This document shows positions 8,569 to 16,758 of a DNA stretch of 16,758 bases, one piece after another (the stretch's first letter is position 1; every line of letters begins with the position of its first letter). Below the pieces are notes generated by a model. The model saw nothing but the letters and a program-made list of their open reading frames with translations. It was not told the origin of the DNA and did no database searches. A program made the translations under genes and the position numbers. Source of the DNA: Laetiporus sulphureus 93-53 (taxonomy: Eukaryota > Basidiomycota > Agaricomycetes > Polyporales > Laetiporaceae); contig NW_024468624.1 of the NCBI RefSeq assembly GCF_001632365.1, positions 1 to 16,758 of the forward strand. Reading direction: 5' to 3'.

Positions 8569-10099
8569 TCGCACTGTCCTCCCAGCCCCCAGGTCAGCAT
8601 TGCTGGTCTCCGCTGATAGAATTGTAGTTCTCTACAGTTCGACAAGAACATATTGCCCACGTTTGATGGCGAAGAACAGCACGTCATGATCCACTATTGA
8701 GTGAAGGATGCGAATCTTCGGAAGGTATGACCGCCAAAGACCCGACAGCGCCCAATTCGGCCCAGAATGCATCCAATAAGTGTCGCTGGATTCTTTCTCG
8801 GTCCATCGAGTGTAGCTAGAACGCGTCGTCTGCGACGCCCGATAGCTTGGGGCCTGGGTCGCAACTCATCGCCAGGTCTCAGAGGGATCTCTGCATCGAT
8901 GTCGAGGGTAGGCGTGGATCGGTGTGAAGCTCAGGAATACCAAGATCGGTGCTTGCTGGTCACCCAGAGCAATGCTGCCGAACGGAGCAGTCAGGATTCC
9001 CTCCGTTCGGAACCTCGTAAAGTTACTGCCGACCAAGCAGCTGAAATGTCCCTCTTCGGGGTCCGGGAGGGCTCTTCGACCCAACGGAAGGGAATCAGCC
9101 AGGGAGGGAAATGAACCATGCGTGTTCGAGCACTTCCTATGCGCTATCCAGGTAGGCACACACGTGGAGCTCGGAGGGGATTTTGAGTAATGGTGCTACA
9201 ATCTCTTAAGATCATCCATGAAAGGTCTTTGTATTTGAGGTTTCCACGAAGTTTGATGTATGCCTGCAATGATCGACAAGTCTCTACCGAGGTCGAGATG
9301 CAACGCGCTCCGAATGGTAACCTTTCCATCACGCTCAGGGAATTCGGGTCTTCAGGAAGTCCATCGAGTCGCATCTCCTCCCCCATCCTGGCATGCTGAA
9401 GCGTAATATGCGTTCATGCGACTCATCGAGTGATTTCTGCATTTTGACCGAAAATTATCGGTGGGGGTTGACGGCGTGTTAGCCTTAGGATTGCTTTCAA
9501 TGAGCTCCTTCGCATTAACTCTGTTACAGTCCCTTAGATTTCCATTCTTTTCCAGAACGAGAATTACTTGCGAGTGTCTGTCTAAAGCGACAATCAGGTC
9601 GTCATCGGGCTAAGCTTGTGGCAAGCAACAGAACGATGATACGCAGTACGACAGATGGATCTGTCGGCCGTATAAGTCTCTTCTTGCAACCGCTACAGTT
9701 GAATTAATTAGAATCATGATCAGGTGAAGAGTTGCAGGGGCAACAAGTTCCTGATCTCTAGCTGAGGTTGAAGTCTGAAGACGCAACACAGTTTGCTCAC
9801 TCGTGGCTGATTGTCTGCGCATCCTATATAGCGACTTGGGGTCTTGGTCATACAGGCTGCCAATGCACCTTCAGGCTATATCTTCATTTTGCGAGAGTCA
9901 GCCAAGACAAAGAGAACGAGTGACGGTGACGATGATACACCGAGGTCACGTGCATGTGACGTTTCGTGGGAAGCGCCCGACTCGCCATCCTTGGAATCTG
10001 GATTAGGGGGGCCACAACTTGCTGTGCCAGCACCCCTCATGCTCACAACTCAAATCTCGATTTGACCAATCTACCGAGACAGTCTACAAAGGCAGCAAC
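8569..10099. other. Gene-poor stretch, possible relic coding sequence, M28 gene promoter at right end
   Basis: About 1.5 kb with no gene I can support. Two minus-strand open segments, 9386-9144 and 9159-8866, follow each other with a frame change and read somewhat like exons or gene debris, but neither has a recognisable domain and no splice pair joins them convincingly. The right end should carry the promoter and 5' UTR of the M28 protease. A TATATA-containing motif lies near 9826, an E-box-like inverted pair at 9945-9960, and a short upstream frame (ATG at 10039, stop at 10065) precedes the start codon. Confidence 0.4.
9945..9960. promoter_or_regulatory. Inverted pair of E-box-like sites
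   Basis: GTCACGTGCATGTGAC has perfect 5-bp inverted arms (GTCAC/GTGAC) and holds CACGTG, the bHLH core recognised by Cbf1/Pho4-type factors, plus CATGTG. It lies about 140 bp upstream of the M28 protease start codon, a reasonable promoter position. Binding is inferred from the motif only. Confidence 0.3.
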
Positions 10100-13000
10100 A
10101 TGGACGCGGAAAGGATACGTGGCTGGCTGACGGCGCCGTTCGGTTTCACAACGGTTCCAGTCACCACGTTGGCCGTCGTGCTCTACGCCTTGTTATTCTC
10201 TCTGGTCTCGCGTTCTGACCAGCTCTATGATGTTCCAAAGGACACAAGTGGATTGAATGTGGATAGGGCATATTTTGACTTGCACCAGGTGAGAATTGTG
10301 CCCGAATATTACGCAAATCACCGCATACATCACTTTTGGGAGTTCTGGGGGGTTATCAGACGAGATAAGATATTCTTCGTGGCGGAGTGCTATGGATGGT
10401 GATATGAGACGTTTGCACGTTTTACAGACGGCGTCTGATGAACTACTGTCTAATAGGCCTACGCTGATCATGCTTCACGTTTCAGATTACTGCGCGTCCG
10501 CACCCATACCTATCACATGCCAACGATGATGTGCGGACGTACCTCCTGTCGCAGCTCAAACCCATCGTTGCTGAACACGAGCACGTCCACCTGTCAGATG
10601 ACCTGCTTTCCAACGCATCTTGGGTCATTAGAGGGTATGGCGTGTATTTCGAGGGGACGAACATCCTCGTCAAGATTGATGGGACGGATAGCTCACTGTC
10701 CAGACCAGACTCCAAGCCGACTGGTGTGCTCTTCTCCGCGCACTACGATTCGGTCTCTACCGGTCCTGGCGCTACAGATGACGGCATGGGGATCGTGACG
10801 TTGCTGGAACTTGTCAGGTACTTGTCCAACCCAAAGCATAGGCCGAGACGGACGGCCGTTTTCTTATTCAACAATGGGGAGGAAGACGGTCTGAATGGGG
10901 CATACGTGTACTGGAAGCACCCTTGGTCCAACCTCACTTCCAGCTTCATCAATCTGGAAGGGGCTGCATCAGGAGGGTGAGTTTTTGACCATAGTCACGA
11001 TGAACACTGCTTTAGCTGCGAACAGCCGACCGCTACTTTTCCGTTCCACGTCTCTGGCACCTACACGCGCCTTTCTCTCGAGCGCCATCCGGCACCTGCA
11101 GGCGGACGTCGTGACCGGCGATGCGTTCAAGCGTGGCGTTATAAAGAGCCATACCGATTATGAAGTGTACGCGCTGGGCCTGAAGGGTGCGTCTTTAACA
11201 TCACGTATGCGTACGGAGCTCAGACAATGCTCTGTTATAGGCAAGGCGGAGCCGATGGCTGGCCTAGACGTCGCGTTCTACAAGAATCGTGCATACTATC
11301 ATACGACACGGGACTCGGTGCCTGGGGTGGGTTATGGACAGGGTCGAAAGGCACTGTGGGCGATGATGGAGGTTGCGAGGGGAGCAGGAGTCGCGCTGCT
11401 GAACGTCGACGAAACGTCCGATGACAATGGGCAATCTGGAGTGTACTTTGATCGTGAGTGCCTGTCAATATGGTGATGCCGTGCAACCTGCTTATGTCGC
11501 AAACCAGTTTTGAGATCTAAGCTCGTGCTATTCTCGCTGCACTCGCTCTTTGTGACCAACGTCATATTCCTTGTCATCGGACCTCTTACGACGTTCGTTC
11601 TATTGGTCGTTCTGCGGTTCGGGACTAAGAAGCCTTCTGGTGAGTTTTGAAGTATATTGCCTGAACGCGGGAGCATGCTGACTCGCTGGCATCGTTACGA
11701 GAGGAACGCGCGGCTGAGCAACACGCCACAAGTGGAACATGGGTCAGAACTAAAGAGGTCCTACGAGTTCTAATAGCTTGGAGCCGGTTCTGGGTGGCGC
11801 TCATATTGGGAGTAGCCGCTCAAATCGGCGTCGTAGCCGGCTATCTCAGCGTCAACCCCTACGTGAGCTCAAGTTGAAGTTATGGTTGAATATAACAACC
11901 ACTAAGTGCCTTGCTCTACAGGTTGTCCATGCTCACCCATTTTTGGTGCTCATGACGTTTCTGTCCCTCTCCTTTCTCGTGATCGCCTTTCCGATTCAGT
12001 TGCTTCAGCGGCTTCTGCCTTCCCCACCATCCTCGCAGAAGCTAGCTATGCTACTCGAACATTATGTTTTCACCTGGATCCTGCTCATCGCCGCCACAGT
12101 CCAAGTCAACAAAAATCAGATCGGTGGTGGATACTGGATTACTGCATGGAATATTTGTGCATGGCTTGCGCTGTCGGTCGCATTTATTGAAGGAAGCGTA
12201 CGGGCGCGGAGGATGGGAGACGCGGGCAACAAAGCGGCATTTGACATGACTGTGGACGATGTTCACGATGAGAGCAATGACACGGGCCGCCGGTTTGTCA
12301 GCGGCGTGCTGTACGAAGTCCCAGAAGACCCTCACCACCCCATAGACGAGCAGGAGCACAGTGACACTCAGGGCGAGATTGTTGAGACGGAGCCAACGGA
12401 GATTACGCCCCTAATGCACCAGAGCCGCGGAGTTGCCAGCGCAGATGCAGTGCATGCGAAATATGACGAGTTTGGCTGGTGGATCTTGCAGCTCCTTGTG
12501 GGCGTGCCAATTACTGCGCTGCTCCTGTTCCAGCTGGAGCTTCTTCAACTGCAAGCGATGATGAATACGCTGGTGGACGGAAGTAGCCCCTTAATTGGTG
12601 AGCACTGAGTACATGGCGTTCCGTCGTGTTTTTGATCAAATTCAAATTTGAACCGCAGTTTATGGAGCCCTCTCGGTACTATCGATGTTCATTTTCATTC
12701 CTCTGGCACCGTTTGCACATAAGCTCCACTATGGACTCACGCTCGTCGCATCAGTCCTTCTCGTTCTTGGACTGGTGTTTTCTTGGACTGCGTTGCCGTT
12801 TACCCTAGACAAGCCCTTCAAAGTATTCGTGCAACAGCAAGTTGAGGTTGACCTACCTCCTTACGATTCATTGTCGACTCCCTTAGCTGTCAATGCCGGC
12901 AACGCTGAAATGTCGGTGATTTTTCAGCAGAACAGCTCGAACAGGGTTGTGCGAGCTGTAACATCCCTGACTGGGCTGCACGGTTATGTCGACCGCCATA

Positions 13001-13629
13001 TCGTACGTGACATGCCGTCATCCTGGGGAAAGGACGTGCAATGTCATGAGGACACGTTGGTCCGACCAGGCCTGTACGAATGTTTGTGGGAGAGCGAGCT
13101 CCTGCCCTGGCCTGGAGGGAACGAGACGGAGGGACCTCACGCGCAATGGATCGACGTCAAGACGACGCGACTGAACGACACTAGCGCAATGATATACGTT
13201 AAAGGGACCAATACACGTGGCTGCAGACTGTACTTTGACAAGCCGATCAGCTACTACAAGATCCGTCGCTCGGACGAGGAGGACGCGCCACAGGTGAGCG
13301 GTACCGATGGACAATTCTTGCCCGGATATGAGATGCCTGCGGAGGGCGTGAAGGAGGTGAGGCTGTGGACACGGACGTGGGAGAGAGGATTCTCGGTGGA
13401 GTTTGGATGGAATGGCACAGAGAACGACTCGAGCTCTGCCCATATGCAAGGGCGGGCTGCATGCGAGTGGGCAGAGTATGCCAGTGGCTCCGCTGGTGGG
13501 AGTACTCCAGTCGCACGTAGCGGCCTGATTCCTGCGTTGGAAGAGGTGAAGGCGTTCCTTCCCTTGTGGGCACTGCCTACCAAGTTGACCGATGGGCTGG
13601 TGGAGGTGTGGACTAAGTTCTCGATTTGA
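10100..13629 (+). CDS. PFF1: Vacuolar membrane M28 zinc metalloprotease (Pff1 type)
   Basis: Eight exons: 10100-10288, 10486-10976, 11026-11186, 11241-11453, 11508-11639, 11702-11862, 11922-12597 and 12659-13629. All introns are GT-AG; exons sum to 2994 nt (997 aa). The N-terminus has one membrane segment (about 18-37). The luminal M28 domain shows HYD (His149), the bridging Asp in GATDDG (about 161), the catalytic/ligand pair in NNGEEDGLNGA (Glu195-196), Glu221 in NLEG and His269 in SHTDY, so the full two-zinc site is present. Residues about 352-735 hold multiple membrane segments broken by an acidic cytosolic loop. The rest is a luminal domain with several N-glycosylation sequons. Length and order match YBR074W/Pff1. 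Known role of the family: a vacuolar membrane peptidase of uncertain substrate. The ATG has A at -3. Intron 1 is unusually long (197 nt). Confidence 0.93.
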
Positions 13630-13775
13630 CTGACACGTCATGGACATTGTGATGGATTAGACTGCCATTTCTCGGTGTATACATTCTTCAAAAACTATTG
13701 GCTGTCCTACACATGATGCTGAGACAAAGGCTTCGGGACTGGTATTAAGAACTGTCGCGATTTATTTGGAACGTG

Positions 13776-14421
13776 ATGGCTGACCGTCTGGATGACACTT
13801 CTCGGAAGTGCTCATTCGTGTGGCCTGAACACGGCGTACTCGCCACTATGTCTGCACAACTACTAGGCGGACTTTCCGGGGCTGTGATCCTCTTTCACTC
13901 CCGGACCGTCTTTTCCACTCCTTCCAGTATCGTTTACATATCCAATCTCCCGGCCCTTTCATCCTCATGTCTCGCCATCGCCTCTTTTCTCCTCCACCTC
14001 ATCCTGGCCGCCAGAACACCTCCGCCCAAGGTGACGAACCAGGATTCGAGATTCCTTCCCTACAAGCAGTACTTCATGTTCGGCCTCGTCGTCCTCACCA
14101 CCATCCCCAACGCACTGTCGTGTGCCGCTCTACTTCGTCGTCGTGATCTGGATCACAATCGTCTCTCGAACGTCGTCAAGTCGGTGTGCCTACTGCATGG
14201 GTTTCTCGTCGAGGTATGTCGTCCATCTATGCCCCCTCCGTCATGAATGAAGACCTGCTCACAATCTCTCTCCCCATCTCTCTCTTTCTCCCTGACAGAT
14301 GCTCGGGAAGAACCTCGAAGTCGCCAGAATTCTTGCCATATTTATAGACGACCACGTCCCTGGACTCCAGTCCGAGGTCGGTGCAGGTATAAGCCTCCAT
14401 GCCGGAATAGCGGCCCAATGA
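13776..14421 (+). CDS. Small putative multi-pass membrane protein, possibly 3'-truncated
   Basis: Exon 1 (13776-14213, 146 codons) has GC-rich third positions like the neighbouring genes. It encodes hydrophobic stretches near residues 25-43, 51-80, 96-116 and 131-146, suggesting about four membrane segments. I do not recognise the family. A GTATGT donor at 14214 and a strong pyrimidine tract ending GACAG at 14298 define a likely 85-nt intron. The exon after it (14299-14421, 41 codons to TGA) runs antisense to well-conserved coding sequence of the minus-strand protease-like gene, so it is probably not the original 3' exon. Without splicing, the frame ends at 14246. The stop of the M28 gene is 146 bp upstream on the same strand. 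Exon 1 is moderately supported, the 3' end poorly. Confidence 0.5.
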
Positions 14422-16045
14422 GAGCTTAGTCGTGCCGCCGTACTTGGCGACGATGTAAAGGGGCTCGCCGTTCTTGTCCTCCGTGTCGGGACTGTTGACG
14501 AGGCGGCGAGGCAGAGCGCGAGTGATGGGGAGCTGGAGGTCGGCTGGGATGTTCCTGTTCCCGCGAACGGCAGCGATGGGCCAGAAGGGATCCTCGAGTT
14601 TACCGGCGCTGTATTGGTTTCCTGAAGAGTTGAATGTTAGTAAGCGAAATTGGAATGCCTTCAAGGGGACGGAACGCACCCAGGTCTACGATTTTACGCT
14701 CAAAATTCTCGAGCTTCTCCCCATCGACGGCGAATGTGGCGATATCGCGAGTGTAGTTGCGGTCGTCAACCCTGACGGAGATCTCGGGAGCCCAGTCGAC
14801 TTCACCGAGCCTGCGGCCGTTGGTATCCTGCCAGTTGGCTTGGACTTCGTCGAAGAACGTCTGGAGAGTGGCGTTGTCTTCGTTCTGGGCGTCCAAGGCG
14901 GTCTGCTTGCGTCCCAGGGCCGTGCTGTTCGCCCCGCCCGACTTCAACTTCAAGGCCGCTAATTCTCCGGCATGTCTAATGGCATCGCGAAACCCGGTGT
15001 TGACGGCGTCTTCGATCTCGACGACGGCACGAGCGAGACGACGTTCACCACAGACAAGGATATGTTGAGGGTTGGCCGCGTCCAACTCGTAATGGGTGGT
15101 CGTGTCGACGGAGGCGACGTGTTTGTTGGTGAGGGCGAGGATTCTATCACTGGGGTCGCCATTGCTGGCCTTCATCTCCCGGAACAGGAACGTGAGGGTG
15201 CCCTGCGCATCATCGGACTGCCTGGCGATGGGGATGCCGAGGCCAGTGTTAAAGGGGTGGTTGAGGCCGAATATGGGACTGGTGTTGTCCTTGACGCTCA
15301 TCAGAGGCGGGCCGACCAGCCTTTCGACCGACCCTTCGTACCACTCGACGACGACATCGGTGATCTGGGATTCAGCGAGGATGTCAAGGATATCGGGCGT
15401 GGCATTGTGAACACCCTCGGCGTTAATGGTGTTGGGACGAACCGCGATCCATACCACGACTGGGCCCAAAGTTTCCTCCTTGCCATCCTCGACGATCGAG
15501 AAGCGCACTGTCTTCAGCGCAGAGTACTTAAGGCCATGGGCCTTCATCGATGCTAAGATCTGAGGAGCGACAGTATCCCATACAGCGTTAAGCGGCGTAT
15601 TGAAGACACCGTGGGCAGTTTTGTGGGGGATTTTGAAGAAGCGGGCTCTAAGCGCGGGGATGGGGAAGGGGTTGGCCTCGAAATCGGAACGCCACATGAG
15701 TTTGGGAGGGTTGCCGGAAATGCCATGATACCAGTAGGTCATCTCGAACTTGGAGATCAGTGCGGGGGAGACGACGGTGAGGGCGTCTGAGTCGTTACTG
15801 AGCTATGAGTAGAGGGTATCGGCCTCGCTGATGGTGGGAGAGGCGGGAAACGTAGGAGAGCCCACAGTGTCTTGTGGGGGAGCCTGGGCTGAGTATCTGC
15901 GATTGATACAGTCGACCATGCTGCTTCATGGTCGCGGCTGGAAAGGCAAAAAGATGTGAGTACGTGGAAACTGAAACGCGCAAGAAAGAAGATGAAGAGA
16001 CTTACAGCCAAGGTTCTCGGGATCAGCCCTCACTTTTTCAACCAT
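14227..16045 (-). pseudogene. Decayed PA-clan serine-protease-like gene lacking its catalytic serine region
   Basis: Probable pieces: exon 1 16045-16006 (MVEKVRADPENLG), a GTAAGT...TTCCAG intron of 68 nt, a second exon from 15937 to 14680, a 58-nt intron (14679-14622) with a CTAAC branch motif, then 14621 to the stop at 14227. The long open part from the ATG at 15742 gives 485 aa. Counted from there, TNKHV holds the likely catalytic His (208), RDIATFAV the likely Asp (333), and a helical insert lies between (about 236-305). The sequence recalls a family common in mushroom genomes with PA-clan core motifs. Three defects: a TAG at 15805-15803 within a frame that otherwise continues from SEADTLYS to LSNDSDALTVV; exon 1 joins this exon one base out of that frame; and homology stops after KNSGDF (about 14317), where the GDSG nucleophile region is expected. 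Alternatively the 485-aa frame is expressed as an inactive protein. Confidence 0.65.
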
Positions 16046-16650
16046 GATTCTGACACCCGGAGCAACGTCTATGGTGCGCGCCACCTAGTCACCGCTTCTT
16101 TTGTACAGTGGCCAATTTGGCCCATGGGCAGTGGTACTATACTGATAAACCCTACTATAGGGTTCCCCAATGGGCTGGCTTATCAGTTACATCGATCTGT
16201 ATCCTATCGTATGAATAAAAATTAATACATCTGAGCCATTGACGCATGCCACAATCAACGAAGCAACAGAAGGCCTCTCACCCCAGACATGGGGCCATTT
16301 TTCTGCATGTAAAATGGAAAGAAAATGTGAATTAGTATTATAAAAATTGGGTATCTATTTGTCAAACCGGCAGATTGCTTTACACATTGGGCATTTGTAA
16401 ATGATAATGGGATTATAAAATATGCTTAACCATATCGTAAGGGCAAATCTTATGTCTATTTCATGAATTTAACACAAGGATTTACGCACACTACAATTAA
16501 TGTCACAGATTTTGGATATATGATGGGCAACCACACTTTTGCATACTTTGTCTTTTAGAAGGCACTTTGGAACTTATTATCACACAGGATATGCATAGAT
16601 GGCAGATTATGACTCATTATTTGCGCTCGTGACAAAGTACAGACGACTAA
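16046..16650. other. AT-rich intergenic region with small palindromes and relic coding-like sequence
   Basis: Base composition changes sharply to AT-rich from about 16190. It contains the palindrome GGCCAATTTGGCC (16110-16122) and inverted 8-mers ACTGATAA/TTATCAGT (16141-16148 and 16180-16187). A plus-strand frame from 16331 to 16555 has a single internal stop (TAA at 16427) and ends at TAG 16556-16558, unusually open for such AT-rich DNA. No functional gene is supported. Confidence 0.4.
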
Positions 16651-16758
16651 CTACTGTCTTTTTAAGACATAGATCAGGTCATTATACGACACCGTGATCT
16701 CCACCGGCTGCGGACGCGGCTTTTTCTTAGACCTCCAACGAGGCAGCTTCGCTTGAGG
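16651..16758 (-). CDS. C-terminal end of an unidentified gene (5' partial)
   Basis: From the window edge the minus strand reads open for 35 codons to a TAG at 16653-16651. It begins PQAKLPRW, passes a basic patch (RSKKKPRPQP) and ends VEITVSYNDLIYVLKRQ. GC content and third-position bias match the coding genes and contrast sharply with the adjacent AT-rich DNA, so a real terminal exon is likely. The product is not recognisable from this fragment. The basic, proline-containing patch could be a nuclear signal or a linker; that is only a guess. Confidence 0.45.
   Translation of the reverse strand, partial: PQAKLPRWRSKKKPRPQPVEITVSYNDLIYVLKRQ

Noticed and set aside
9821..9832. TATATA motif as the M28 gene TATA box
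   Set aside because: It lies about 270 bp before the start codon and no transcription start is known; not strong enough for its own call.
10350..10400. Possible internal exon in intron 1 of the M28 gene
   Set aside because: An acceptor-like AG at about 10350 exists, but the frame after it reaches TAA at once, and the flanking exons already join at a conserved motif.
15803..15865. A 63-nt GTGGGC...TAG intron that would remove the nonsense codon
   Set aside because: The donor is poor, no branch site is visible and the third-position pattern looks coding. Kept as an alternative, not preferred.

Overview
The window looks like a nuclear contig of a filamentous fungus, most likely an agaricomycete (mushroom-type basidiomycete). 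Genes are split by many very short GT-AG introns, mostly 46-81 nt, several with a visible CTAAC/CTGAY branch site. The recognisable proteins have fungal relatives (penta-EF-hand protein, YDR061W-like double ABC protein, Pff1-type vacuolar M28 protease). A PA-clan protease-like family I recall as common in mushroom genomes is also present. Species cannot be named from the sequence. No tRNA, rRNA or CRISPR was seen.

Layout. 54-103 (+) is the last exon of a gene that starts outside the window. 1217-2898 (-) is an unrecognised 480-aa protein with two compact end domains around an acidic disordered centre. 3355-4434 (+) is a Gly-rich penta-EF-hand protein (227 aa, eight exons), head-to-head with it. 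4992-6863 (-) is a double ABC ATPase with a probable mitochondrial presequence. 7283-8568 holds two neighbouring non-autonomous DNA-transposon-like elements, one with 109-bp inverted repeats and a TAGTA duplication. 8569-10099 has no gene I can support. 10100-13629 (+) is the vacuolar membrane M28 protease (997 aa, eight exons). 13776-14421 (+) is a small putative multi-pass membrane protein, possibly cut short. 14227-16045 (-) is a degraded PA-clan serine-protease-like gene that lost its serine region and carries an in-frame stop and an apparent frameshift. 16046-16650 is AT-rich and contains decayed coding-like sequence. 16651-16758 (-) is the C-terminal end of another gene.

The genes do not form a pathway. 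The left half (about 1-7 kb) reads as conserved single-copy housekeeping sequence. The stretches 7-10 kb and 14-16.6 kb read as unstable DNA with mobile elements, gene decay and a likely rearrangement breakpoint near 14300. All exon models are inferred by eye from splice signals and reading frame; in each complete model the exons sum to an uninterrupted frame.
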